From assembly GCA_037952775.1 (NCBI GenBank), contig JBANAY010000003.1:37138001-37202000 (forward strand): a DNA stretch of 64,000 bases. The letters are read 5' to 3'. A program made the translations under genes and the position numbers. Under the pieces are notes generated by a model that did no database searches, was not told the origin of the DNA, and saw only the letters and a list, made by a program, of their open reading frames with translations. This document shows positions 1 to 10,827 of this stretch, piece after piece. This stretch comes from Clonostachys chloroleuca. Taxonomy: Eukaryota; Ascomycota; Sordariomycetes; Hypocreales; Bionectriaceae. Position 1 is the first letter of the stretch. Every line of letters begins with the position of its first letter.

Positions 1-1942
1 TGGGAGATCGGAGCGCCGTCTGTGCAGGGCCGCGAGTGGAGCCGCACACTCATCGCAATGGGCCGGCCTTTTCGGTTTGCCGTCGTCGCTCGACAACGAG
101 CAAGCACTTCTTTCTGACTTGAAACTAACGTCGGTACTCATTTTCGCATTGCTTCTAACACACATTATCGATTACAAAGAAGAATTCGCTTTCAACCATT
201 TGAACAAACGCTTCCTAGCCCAAGATAGTTGGCCGGACTCTCTTCGCGATGGGAGGGTCTGAGGAAACTCTGCCTCCAAACTTTGAAGGCCTTATCGAGG
301 AAAATGAAAACACGTTCAGAGGAAATTCAGTAAAGCAACTCTATATATAATACCGACAAGGAGCCTGTCGGCAACCACCCATGTTACTCCGTATTTCCTT
401 GATAGCCTCACCCAACATCTCGTTACCTTTAGGCCTGCTGAAGGATATACTCCAGCCTCGCCGTCGATGGGATCCTAACGGTGGTTACTCACCAAGTAGT
501 TCGGAGACGACTTTCCAGCTATCTAAGTCGCTTCCGACCACGGAAGCGAGCTTCCAGGACGCTCTTATAATCTAAATCTGGCAGGCACCATTTTCTATGA
601 TTTTGACAACTCTGAGTCTTTGACCATCGAAGCGGATATTCCAGGCTCTGTTATGTCACTGGTCTCCGGAGCCCATGTTGACTCTGCTTTCTGGAGAAGG
701 GAAGCTCTCCTAGCATCCTGCCAAATGATTCTTTTTCAATATTTGGAGCCTTCGCTGTAAGTCCATGCCCGCCAGTTCTCACCAGGTTGACAATGCTCAT
801 TCCCGATTTAGGTCCAAGGAGAGGCTTAAATACGTCGTGCCTCTTCTCGAGCGCTGCTTTGAAGATGTGAGAACGAAGGATGGCTTCCATACCCTACCGA
901 ATTCGATACGGACTTATGTTGCCCTATGTCTGATAGGTTTCCAAGTGGCCTGGTCTTACCCAAAAGCGCCGGGCTGTCCATGCAGCTCAAGAGGTTATGG
1001 CTGGTATCAAGGATGACTACGCTGAGTCCAACATCGCCCAACGTCAAGTTATTCTAGATCGACTTGATGGGAAGATGGGCAGTGCCATTCATGGCATCGA
1101 CTGCGTTCTTTCTCATCTCCGATCAATGGAGCCCTCCACGTATCTCGTCAATGCATCCGCCGGGCATGCCACAGTTGAGAAGGCATTGAAATCTTTCCAA
1201 CAGGAACAACTTGGGAAGGCGCTGTCTGAATTGGATACCTGGTCGCCACTCTCTTAGGTGCCTGCCCCAGCGGAAGTGCCCGTTCTCCTGAGGATAAATC
1301 TCTTGCGGGCCAAGATGCTTCGATTTCAGGGAAAATTCACCCAGTGCCACAACTACTTAGTACTTTGCAGCGACCTGATCGAGGAGCATCATCCAAATTC
1401 GCTTCTGCTGGATAAAGACAAGACCTCTGTGGCCTGTGAGTTGGTTTATGTTCTGCGCGAGCTTGACCGACCCGAGGAGGCTGAGCAAGCCGCAATCAGG
1501 GAACTATCATGTCCAGGATGTGCCGGGAATGAACGCTCACTCTTGCTGCTTGCGTACGCCGAGGCATTATTTGCGCAGGGTCGGCTAGGCGAGGCTGAGG
1601 CAATTTGTCAACAGCCGCAAGACTCCCCTTCCAAAATGACGCGACTTCTGTCTTTTATCACAATGGCCAAGATTCGACACACGCAGTCGAGGTTGATAGA
1701 TTCCATGTCCCCTTTGGACACAGGCTCTGCAGGCTATGAATAAATTTCCGCCCACAAGCGGCCATGCAACACGAGCTATCCATCTGTCGATCTCGCAGAT
1801 ACTCAACCAGCAGGGTGTTATGGATACCGCCGAGCAGACGCAAGTAATGATCAGAGATCTGGAGAGTCTTTTGGACAGAGCCGAAGCTAAATATTGGATT
1901 CCTGGCTTGCGGCATTGGTGCGACTATCTAACTAGCGCGTAG
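1..1942 (+). pseudogene. Decayed TPR-like fungal gene, 5' end outside window
   Basis: Protein-like sequence runs in one direction but switches frame several times. Pieces: a hydrophobic helix-rich part (about 2-262), a short stretch around 245-345 in another frame, 381-575, then 555-750. A good intron (donor GTAAGT at about 751, acceptor GATTTAG at about 811) joins this to 812-960, then frame changes again to 961-1254. A single in-frame TAG at 1255-1257 is followed by 1258-1700, whose alanine/leucine-rich helical pairs (LLLAYAEALFAQGRLGEAE) look like tetratricopeptide repeats. The C-terminus (about 1700-1942) needs one more frame change. I do not know the function; it resembles the TPR tails of large fungal proteins. 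The intron and the uninterrupted similarity in style across breaks show it was a real gene. It could be a pseudogene, or partly sequence error given other indels in this window. Confidence 0.6.
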
Positions 1943-2348
1943 TCTTAAGGCATTCTCATTTTCTTAGGCTATAACTTATATAATAAGTAAATCAAAGAGG
2001 ATAATCATTCATAAGGTTGAGCTCTATATCTAGTTATTTCTTATCCTCCAAAAGAACTAGATATGTAATAATTACACAATAATCAAGTATTTATCAGGCG
2101 TGAGCCCAGCAGTATAGTCAGTACGTAATAGACCTAATCGCTAAACGCACGCGAAGGCCATAAATTTGAGTTTCCTCAAAGGCCACTAAGCCAGACCCAA
2201 CTCAGCCGCCACCCTGCTCTGTGATTTTTAACTTTTGATTCTTTTCTCCCCTTTATGACTCTTTGCCAAATACCAGCCTCGTCATACAACAACCTGAACG
2301 GCTTGTTGTCCATATTTTCACTCACGAGACATAGTCATCGTAACAACT
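1943..2348. other. Intergenic, AT-rich
   Basis: AT-rich between about 1960 and 2100, then the presumed promoter and leader of the downstream gene. No gene seen. Confidence 0.5.
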
Positions 2349-3038
2349 ATGTTTACCACATTACGACGTCGACTTCGTCGTGCGCTCTTCTCCGCTCGAT
2401 CCTCGCCGGCAAAACCCCCTTCCCCGCCATTGAGGCCTCGCCCAGTGCTCACGGCGACAGACCTGCAAGCTTGGGTGGGTGAACCAAACCTTCCAAAAGC
2501 CGAGGCTACTTTCCGTCGGGACTTGGCGGCAAAGATGACGGCCGGGCTTCCATCGGAGCATCTCGTCTACCCAGGCGACTTGACCCTCAGCAAGTCGCCG
2601 CTAAGCAGTCTGCCACCGGGTTTCGAGGTGCAGGGCGGGCTATATATATACGACTGTTTCAACCTACATCTGCCCGTCGGCCTTGTGGTCGGCGGGGACT
2701 TTTCGCTCTCGTCAAGCTGGTATCGCACCCACTTCATAGAACTGCAAAGCGACACATACGTGGGTGGCGACCTGAGTGTGTCGTCCACAGACTTGCCGGA
2801 ATTGCCTGAGCGCCTAGAGGTTGGCGGCATCGCTATCTTCTACGAATGCAGATCCCTCAGCCTCAAGAACATCCCATCCAGTGTCACGATCAAAGAGGGT
2901 GTCATCAAGGTCACTAATTGTGAAAAAGTGTGGGAGGAGTTTGATTTGAATCGTGACCTCGGAGAGCACTATGGCACTATCGATTTCCCTCTCCGAGATG
3001 CATTGACGCTTCGTGTGTGCCTTGGCTGTCTGGCTTGA
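2349..3038 (+). CDS. Small protein with LPxxLxVGGDL-type repeats
   Basis: Single-exon ORF of 229 residues starting at an ATG followed by an Arg-rich N-terminus (residues 1-25), which could be a basic targeting segment. Residues about 80-190 carry degenerate repeats of the form L-P-x-G-L-x-V-G-G-D-L-S-L: LPPGFEVQGGLYIYDC, LPVGLVVGGDFSLS, then VGGDLSVSSTDLPELPERL. Such repeats form a leucine-rich or beta-solenoid scaffold and are, to my knowledge, much commoner in bacterial and phage proteins than in fungi. No signal peptide or membrane segment is visible. The function is unknown. The reading frame is intact and codon use does not look aberrant by eye. It could be a lineage-specific fungal gene or an old acquisition from bacteria. 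Confidence 0.65.
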   Translation: MFTTLRRRLRRALFSARSSPAKPPSPPLRPRPVLTATDLQAWVGEPNLPKAEATFRRDLAAKMTAGLPSEHLVYPGDLTLSKSPLSSLPPGFEVQGGLYIYDCFNLHLPVGLVVGGDFSLSSSWYRTHFIELQSDTYVGGDLSVSSTDLPELPERLEVGGIAIFYECRSLSLKNIPSSVTIKEGVIKVTNCEKVWEEFDLNRDLGEHYGTIDFPLRDALTLRVCLGCLA

Positions 3039-3237
3039 TCGCGCTTCGTTCTTACTCTTGATCAGTCTTACACATGGAGCTTTTGATGGAATATCGGCTT
3101 ACTTTACTCATGAAGGCCTACTACATTGACGGATGGATGGATGGAGATCCTCATATTGCCATACTATCGAGCGACGGTACAGAACAGGGCCATGGGAAGC
3201 GATTGACCAACGTTGATCGCCATTTGTCCAGATACAA

Positions 3238-5292
3238 TCAACGGCGACCTCGGAGAATATCTGCAGCATACTCTGCCACAGCATATACAGTCGCCTGCGT
3301 ATGTGCAGCCGGCAGCAACGGCATCACACTCGCATCCACCACCGTCAAACCCTCCACCCCATACACTCGAAGCCTCGTGTCAACCACGCCTCCCAGGTCC
3401 CGGGGCATCACGGCGGCTGTCCCCACGGGGTGATCAAGGCTGGGATTCATCAATGACTCTCTCATCACTCTCTCCACATCTGAATCTGATTGAATATCCG
3501 GCCCTGGAGAGACCTCCACCGGTTCAAGTGAGGCAATACTTTCGGCACTCATGAACGCCCTTGCTTTTGCCAGTGCCCGTTTTGCCAGGAGAAGATCCAC
3601 TGGGTTCGAGATCGTGTTGAAATCAATGAGCGGAGGGATGGAAGGGTCTGCGTTTGTGCTGTTGATGAAGATGGTGCCACGAGAGAGCGGTTTCTGAAGG
3701 GCAACGACGACGTTGACACCTCCACCAAATGCATACTCAAGCACACCCGCCTCTGGGTTGCGGAACTGCCCCTGGAGTGTCAATCGCTGCCGCAGGAATC
3801 CCCGAAGAAGTGATGGATTGTCTGAATACAATGAGGGCAAAAAGGACAGTGGATCCTGGTCGTCCAAGCTATCGGCGATGGAATGGAACTCCGAGTCTAG
3901 ACCCTTGACAGATTGGAACACAACGCGGTTGCCCCATGCGTGAGAGAAGGGTCCAGTCCTGTTCGAAGTGTACTCATCCCAAGCTGCGTCGTAGAAGGCG
4001 GGATCATTCATGGAATCCGGATTGATAGCCGTATTGTTTTTAACTTTCAGCATTATCAGCACAATACAAATCATCGAAGAACAACGTTTTCTTACATTTG
4101 TATACCACAAAAAATGAAGGATGGTCCTGGAAGTTGGCTCCAACGCCGGGCGCGTCCACGACGACGTCTATGTTCAGGATATCGAGAAGTCTTTTTGGCC
4201 CGACACCACTAAGCTGTAGAATCCGAGGGGTATTGACTGTCCCAGCGGCCAAGATAACTTGACTTGACGATATGAATTTGGATTTCTTAGCATCATCTCG
4301 ATTGACGATCTCAAGTCCTGTGACCACGCCATCATGAAATCGAATCCTGGACCCATAATGCCGAACCAACAAGTCAAGGTTCTTCCGATGACTGACAGGA
4401 TCATAGTACCCTGTCTCAGCACATGACCGCACCGCTTCTTTACCGTCCGAACTCATCGGTAGCCAAGCGCTGCCGACGTTCCTACCGTCGGCGCCATCTG
4501 TAAGTGCCGGTGTGCCAAGGTCATCTGTCCAAGCTTTGGCCATCAACTCTGAGGCAACAATGTCAATCACGCATTTCTTGGAAATCAACAGCCTTCACGG
4601 ATCTTACCTGCAGCAGGCCACTGCCAAGCTGGATATCCCGCGTGGATGGGCCCGTCGCCATATGATTCAGCACTCCACTCGTAGCCGTATCGATCAACGT
4701 ACTCTTGAGCGGGAGGTCCGAATTGAGACGACTTGCGGAAGTAGTGGATAAGAGTCTTCCATCCCCAGTTGGGGTTTCCAAGCTCTTCCCAGGAATCATA
4801 GTCAATAGAAGAGCCGCGATCCCACGCCATACCATTGACAGTAGAGCTGCCTCCAACCACATTACCGATACGCAAGTTCGTGATACGATTGTTCAGATGG
4901 GCCTGTGGTACTGAGGTCATCTTGTAGAGCCGCGGTGTCTGGTCTTGAGTTGTGAAATATGGCACCGTCACGTTGATGGTGTTGGCAAAATCGCCGTACT
5001 CGACCACCAAGATGGTTTCTGCTTCAGCATTCAGCACATCAATTCTTGGGTGAGATTCATTACTATTGGAAATCTAGATATTGGGGTAAGACTTACTGTC
5101 AGAGTCCTCAGTTAGTCTGTTGGCGACCACAAGACCACTTGTACCGCCACCTACGATAATGTAATCATAGCTAGATTTGACCGACTCCAGGTTACGCTTT
5201 GGCTCATTGCCTGAAGGGGACGTGTCAAGACAAGATACGGAGTTTAGCAACAGGAAGAACGCCAGATCTTTCAGGCGCCATTGCGGCATCAT
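3238..5292 (-). CDS. Secreted GMC (glucose-methanol-choline) oxidoreductase
   Basis: FAD-dependent alcohol oxidase or dehydrogenase of the aryl-alcohol oxidase type. An N-terminal signal peptide (MPQWRLKDLAFFLLLNSVSC) precedes the FAD-binding motif YIIVGGGTSGLVVANRL. The first GMC signature is NVVGGSSTVNGMAWDRGS and the second is AAGTVNTPRILQLSGVG. The C-terminal catalytic region has the expected His in DHPVGTAAVMP and a second His in AAHTQATVYAVAE. Three introns are inferred. One is at about 5040-5085: the strong donor GTAAGT gives the wrong phase, while GTCTTA four bases downstream with acceptor CACCCAAG restores the frame. The second is at about 4548-4605 (GTAAGA to CCTCAG), the third at about 4050-4095 (GTAAGA to CTGAAAG). 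The total is near 600 residues, normal for the family. Substrate cannot be told from sequence. It may act outside the cell on aromatic alcohols or in secondary metabolism. Confidence 0.88.
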
Positions 5293-6655
5293 TATCGATG
5301 GCTAGAGCGAGAAGAAGTCAGCGGTGAGTTTGCATCCCTGGATGGGGTATTTAGATACTAACTAACGTTTTTTACTAAGGTCGGTCTTCTCTCTTATTTA
5401 TAGTCCTGTTGGCTGAAGGTCTATTCTCACGAACAAACTAAATACGGTCAGCAGATGATATGCTGCATATTCAGCTCATGCATGGAGTGTGTATCATGAC
5501 CATTTGTATTGATCCGGCCATTTGGTCAGTCCACTCGGTCAGTTGAATGGGATAATGATAATCAAGATGTATGTACCCCTCATTTCTCTCCGTCCAATCT
5601 CATTTGTTGACACGGACAGCTGTACGTTTCTAGCTAGGCACGGTCGCATTTTCATGTCCTAGGAGAGGGGAAGGTTGCATGATGAAACATTCCACCAACC
5701 ACCAATTCATGCTAGAATATGCAGACATATACCGACACCTCCGAGATGTACAACCAATAGTGAAGAGTCTTACTTAGTATCATTTGATATGTCAACAATC
5801 GAATTGTCTTGAGCATGGGACATATTAGAACATTATCAATGGTGCAGCGCTCGATGGGGGTAAGCTTCGTTCTTTTATGCTAGGAGCCGAAAATTCTGAT
5901 TCCTATTTTCTCATTCCCTCTCAAGACGCCACAGGTATGTGTATCATGGCCAAACCTGCTAGAAGGTGAATCTATTGATTCAGACATCATCTGTCGTAGA
6001 TGCGCTGCCAAAAGTGTCGTGGGACTTGACAGGTCCTCCATATCATCATGCATTCTCGCCATTCCCAGTTCGTTAGACCCCCAGTTCTGATTCATTCCCC
6101 GAACACTACGTATTGGTTTTTAGCCTGTTAATCCCCTGGTCCGCTGCCTTGCACATCAATGGACTGACATAAACATGGCTCATGGAGAACCTCTGGCGTT
6201 GAATCTCAACATGATATCAAAACTTTCAACCCAGTAATAAACACAATCTCGACCTAAATATTGGAGAAGAATTGATGATTTTCTTCTTATTACGTTGAGT
6301 ATTATTAATAAGAAAATGAGGTCCCTGACTTGCGTGAAAAGACTAGAGCGTTGGCGTGCAATGTTTTATGTCAGTCGCTTACATTTGTCTCAGCATTTAA
6401 TCGGCGTGAAGCCCAAACTGGAAAAAGCTTAGGAAAACCTCACTGTCCAACGTCAGCAACGCAGCAGGCTTATACTCATCCGGTCATAAGAATCAGTGAG
6501 CCCCGGGCATTAACCGGAGCGCTCACCATAAATCAAACCTGCTATTCAAGAGCGAAGCCATTCTCACGCAACATCAGCAAGCGTACATCTTGTGGTACCA
6601 AACAGAACGCTTACCTCGTGCTTCCAAGAATTGGTCTATCAACCAATATTCAATC
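5293..6655. other. Intergenic between GMC oxidase and DUF1772-like gene
   Basis: Divergent promoter region of about 1.4 kb. No ORF with recognisable motifs, no RNA gene seen. Confidence 0.5.
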
Positions 6656-7120
6656 ATGTCCATATTGCATCTCGTCCCAGTGGTCACCACTACAACTACC
6701 TTGGTGCTGGCCAATGACCAGCGCCTCTTTCTCCGAATCTTCCTGCAAAAAGAGGTCGAGCCTAACGCCAAACACGTTCTGACCCCGTACTGGAAGATCA
6801 TGATCGACACCGTTGTGCCCTTCGTCGTCGCCCCGCTCCTCGGCACGATCGGCTCCATCGGTGCCATTCTCTACACCACGTCTGAGGAGGTCCTGCGCAC
6901 TAACGGCGCCTACTCATGGTACGTGGCCAGCATGGCCTTCGCGGCGGGCCATTTCCTCTTTGTGCCGTCCATCCTGCCCAAGATCAGGGGGTTGCAGAAC
7001 GGCGAACTGACGCCCACCCTCCGGCAGTGGATGCACATCCACATGATCCGGTCTCTCACGGTCGATCTTTTCGCCCTGGTAGCCTGTTTGGTAGCGACTA
7101 CTAGGGCTTTGTCTACTTGA
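6656..7120 (+). CDS. Four-helix membrane protein, anthrone oxygenase-like (DUF1772)
   Basis: 154-residue protein starting at the ATG at 6656 (MSILHLVPVV); the frame is open further upstream, but this Met opens directly into the first hydrophobic helix. Hydrophobic segments lie at about residues 3-22, 45-72, 88-108 and 130-150, a four-helix layout. The C-terminal part, with RQWMHIHMIRSL followed by a last hydrophobic helix, resembles the DUF1772 family that includes anthrone oxygenases such as HypC-type proteins. Those proteins insert oxygen into anthrones in polyketide pathways, but many DUF1772 members have no known role. No polyketide synthase is in the window. GC content is clearly higher than in the flanks, as expected for coding DNA. 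Family assignment is by pattern and moderate. Confidence 0.6.
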   Translation: MSILHLVPVVTTTTTLVLANDQRLFLRIFLQKEVEPNAKHVLTPYWKIMIDTVVPFVVAPLLGTIGSIGAILYTTSEEVLRTNGAYSWYVASMAFAAGHFLFVPSILPKIRGLQNGELTPTLRQWMHIHMIRSLTVDLFALVACLVATTRALST

Positions 7121-7697
7121 ACCTGTGTTTACCTCGAGTCATGTCCATGTACGTGGTATCCTATACTTCAATAATCCAGATAAATCTAGATAGGGTATTC
7201 AAGTTGGTTTGGAAAAGTCCAACTTGGGGCTACAGCAAAATTTAATCATGCCAAATGCATTGCTCCGGAAATGAGTTCTTCACAAATGATTAATATATGA
7301 GATTCAATGAGAATATCGAAGACATCTAAGAATATCCCAGCATAGTCGTACGAGCTAAATGCCTCTATGACTCACAGATCTAGCATCCTCTAGTGGAATC
7401 TTGTTGGGCAACATTTGCTCACAAGTTTTAGGTTCTATGTTCACTCCTCTAAAAATGGTCATGGTAGATGGGCATGGTTTTCTAAATCCGAATAAAAGTA
7501 AATTCCGAAACTATCCGAAAAAGAGAAGGATAATAACAACAAGAAGAGGGAGAAAGAAACATAGGACGAAAATGAAAGAAAGGTTTCTACATGTAAATTG
7601 ACCGTCGAATGCTGAACCAATCCCTTGAGATAAATGCGCTAGTGGGTATATGTTTTCGAGAAAATGAAGATAAAGAGGGTTCCGCAGAAGAAAGTCT
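7121..7697. other. Intergenic, converging 3' ends
   Basis: 3' flank shared by the DUF1772-like gene and the repeat precursor gene. AT-rich; nothing else supported. Confidence 0.5.
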
Positions 7698-8633
7698 TCA
7701 CTCCCATGAGACCTCGTCGTCAAAGTCACGAACTTCAACATCGTAATCCTCACTGAGGTCTCGCTTGCCGCCGAGCTTCTTCTTGATGCTGCTCTTCACT
7801 TTAGAAGCGCCAATGGCTGCCTTCACGACCTTCTTCTCAGCGCCGGTAGCAGCAGCCTTGAGTTGCTTCTTAACGGGACTTGGAAGCTTTTTGCCGACCT
7901 TGATGGCAGCCAGTCCAGCCTTTCGGATAGGCTTGGGGAGCTTGCCGGTAGCGCGCTTATCGTAGTAAATCTCAGAGTCCCAGTTTTCGGCGACGGATCG
8001 AGCAATGAGGTCGGAAATCACGTCTCGGCTCACGAGGATCTCAATATCGCCGGACTCAAGGTCTCGCTTGCCGCCGAGCTTCTTCTTGATGCTGTTCTTC
8101 ACTTTAGAAGCGCCAATGGCTGCCTTCACGACCTTCTTCTCAGCGCCGGTAGCAGCAGCCTTGAGTTGCTTTTTGACAGGACTTGGAAGCTTTTTGCCGA
8201 CCTTGATGGCGGCTTGTCCAGCCTTGCGGATAGGCTTAGGGAGCTTGCCGGTGGCCCGCGTGTTGTAGTAGACCTCCAGCTCTTCGAGGTCACGCTTTCC
8301 AAGCTTCTTCTTGATCTTGTTCTTTGCACTTGAGGCAGAGATGGCTGCCTTTACGACCTTCTTCTCGGCGCCGGTAGCAACAGCCTTGATTTGCTTTTTG
8401 ACGGGACTTGGAAGCTTTTTGCCGACCTTGATGGCGGCTTGTCCAGCCTTGCGGATAGGCTTAGGAAGCTTACCCGTGGCACGCTTGTCGTGGTAAATCT
8501 CTTCGGACACGGTGTCCGAGATGCCTCGCACGACGGCCAAGGAATCGGCCTCGGTGGCGGAGTTGGCGATGGCACTCTGAACCATCCCCAGGATGGACAG
8601 GCTGGTGAGAAGAGCCGGAGTAATGGCAACCAT
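7698..8633 (-). CDS. Secreted precursor with three lysine-rich Kex2-bounded repeats (KEP-like)
   Basis: 311-residue single-exon protein. Residues 1-23 form a signal peptide (MVAITPALLTSLSILGMVQS...). Three near-identical repeats of about 61 residues occupy 52-114, 127-190 and 228-291. Each begins ATGKLPKPIRKAG, contains KLPSPVKKQ and GAEKKVVKAAI, and ends KKKLG(G)KR. Each repeat has about 17 Lys/Arg and only one acidic residue, so is strongly cationic and probably helical. After each terminal KR comes an acidic spacer (DLEELEV..., DLESGDIEI..., DLSEDYDVE...). Repeats 1 and 3 are preceded by DKR; repeat 2 is preceded by NTR, not a dibasic site. This is the architecture of Kex2-processed repeat proteins in fungi. 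Inference: the Golgi protease Kex2 would release cationic peptides, with the acidic spacers neutralising the precursor. An antimicrobial or signalling role is possible but untested. I recognise no named homolog. Confidence 0.8.
   Translation of the reverse strand: MVAITPALLTSLSILGMVQSAIANSATEADSLAVVRGISDTVSEEIYHDKRATGKLPKPIRKAGQAAIKVGKKLPSPVKKQIKAVATGAEKKVVKAAISASSAKNKIKKKLGKRDLEELEVYYNTRATGKLPKPIRKAGQAAIKVGKKLPSPVKKQLKAAATGAEKKVVKAAIGASKVKNSIKKKLGGKRDLESGDIEILVSRDVISDLIARSVAENWDSEIYYDKRATGKLPKPIRKAGLAAIKVGKKLPSPVKKQLKAAATGAEKKVVKAAIGASKVKSSIKKKLGGKRDLSEDYDVEVRDFDDEVSWE
7761..8480 (-). repeat. Three-copy coding tandem repeat
   Basis: Three copies of an about 190-base coding block at 8292-8480, 8064-8255 and 7761-7952, separated by unlike spacers of about 36 and 111 bases. 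Copies 2 and 3 are nearly identical, which points to recent duplication or gene conversion. Confidence 0.85.
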
Positions 8634-10827
8634 TTTGAATGGATGAATGAAAAAGTTGATAAAGGAAAATAAAAGAGAAGGAAAGAGATCGCTTCTATGA
8701 CTGTTTCTTTATGCTTGTTGAACGGATTGACTTGATGAATAGCTATAAACTTGAAGACATGTCATCGCGACTTATATATCTATGAATGATTCCTCTTCAC
8801 ACTCCAACCGGATCTATAATTAAAACAAAGTATACTTACTGCGTGCCTGTCGACTTGACGATTCCAGCTTGGCCAACATGATGCAATCATTATTACTACA
8901 TTCTCTCGACCTGCAGATGGGTCTAAAATTACATCAAACGGTTCGCGCATCTACTCCCTTTACAAAACACCGATGATGGGCGATCCCAGCTCTTGATTGG
9001 GGAAAGTCCGGGAAGGCTATGCAGTTGGTTTGGCTGACCAGAGGCACAGCACCTCAGAAACCCTGCAAATATACCGGGGTAAGGCTGATGGTGTGCCCCA
9101 AAGATCCAAACTCCTTCTTACCACATACGTAACATGCAGCCAGTTTAAGCGAAGGCTCGCGTGCGCAGCACACCACCTTGGGATGGTTTCGTCAGCTCCC
9201 GCGGATGTGACCTCGGGAAGGACTTCTTCTTTCGTTCACTATGCTACTGTTTATTGGTGAGAATGCGATAAAGGTTATTTCTAGCAACTTGAAAACAGAA
9301 TGCAGGTACAATTCGCAGTTCTAGCTTTTTGAGTTGCATCCCAAACCTATCAGAGTCATACACCTATGTTTCAAAGCCAATCTCGCCTCGTGGGATGGTC
9401 TCCGGATGACTCCGCATTTGAAAGCAATCTTACTCAGTAAGAGCAGCTGAAGTTGCTTTCGCGGGTCTCCTGGCTGGCCGCGGGAATCCCTTTAGTCTCA
9501 GAACGTGGTATAAATCTACCAAATTCGGGGGATGATTTGCGAGGCGTGTGAACTCCTGGCGGCCTCTCAGATCCGATGGCCTATAATATTGCACAGATGT
9601 GTCTCCTCACCTTCGGTGTAGCTACCTGTATCATCAATAATTTAATTACTAATATGCATCAAAAATATCTGATGATGAACAGAGAAAAGGTCTGAATTAG
9701 TACAGTTGTAATCAAACTCATATTCATACAACCTTTACGCGACGGAGGCTCCAGGAGAGCCGTGGCATATGGGAGGTTGTTTTCTCACTTCCCTCAATCC
9801 TCCGCTGTTTCTGGTTCAACGCGACAGGGGGATGCGGTGTGATGGAAGGCATGCATATTCCGTAGGATCAACCCGCAGCCACCGTGGATGGCTACCGCAA
9901 ATGTAAATATTAAATATTACTGAGCCGGAGCCCTTAAATCTTACTTGATCGGGAACTTCGGCGCACGTGAATACCGTAGCGGAAATTCTGTCGAGAAAAG
10001 TACGGTTCTTTGGACGACAAACCCGGTCTCCCGGATTCGAGCCCTGTACCAAACGCGGGGATTATATCTGCTGCCATGCTCGATGGCGGATGATGGGTGG
10101 TCACATAAGAACCTTACGCGTAGTCTTAAATTAGGAAGCATGCCCTAAATCAGAAAGACAGTAATCGGAAGAAATGAGATGTCGCAAGCGAATCCTATGA
10201 TGCTATACCCTACAGCCCTCACCGGTATCGCGAGAAAGATAGTCAGTTGTTTCAACCCTCGTTAAGAGTTTTGATAGCGGTGGGTGATCTACTAGGTACT
10301 ATTTGTTTTGGGCCCTACACTTCATGAGGCGTCGGACTTAAGAGGTCTCATAAGAGAATTGTGCATCAAACAGCTCCCAAAGAACAGACCGATAGACATG
10401 GCATTTTTTATACAAGAATAAACTCTCTTCCTATGCTCACTAGAGCTAGCAAAATATGGGAGGCCTCTCTTCCTGTTGGTCCGGGTATGAGAACTGCCGC
10501 TGGTATAAGCATGATAGAAACGTCTGACGCTTCGTCACTCATCCAAGACTGAGCCCTGCTAAACCGACGCAGACAGTAGTATATTTAGTCATCTATGTGC
10601 CTACTGAGATCAATATTTATCTCTCCAACCCGATCTGTAGGATTATTCAGGCTCACTCCATAGTCGCGTGGTTATCATAGCCAGGGTTCACATCAAACTC
10701 CTTTCCCCCTTTCCGGAGATTTACAGACGGTTGGTCATATCCCTTTTTCCTATGCAAAGGCTCGAACAGCTAGGGGAAGTCCCGCAAGCTGTCATTGCTC
10801 CAGCATTTCAGCCCCTCATGAGACATC
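8634..10827. other. Gene-poor stretch
   Basis: Contains the promoter of the repeat precursor (AT-rich, with a TATATA stretch near 8775). ORFs here are short with no protein-like motifs. A tRNA-like TTCGA motif near 10034 has no pairing arms. Nothing supported. Confidence 0.45.

Noticed and set aside
6330..6782. 150-residue ORF overlapping the DUF1772-like start
   Set aside because: It has mixed composition and no domain, and conflicts with the membrane protein frame that has the better coding character.
7765..8672. Several long ORFs on the plus strand opposite the lysine-rich repeat precursor
   Set aside because: They mirror the repeats on the opposite strand, lack signal peptides or recognisable domains, and the minus-strand frame has the signal peptide and processing sites.
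10020..10060. tRNA-like GGATTCGAGCC motif
   Set aside because: The T-arm stem does not pair and no A-box or acceptor stem is present on either strand.
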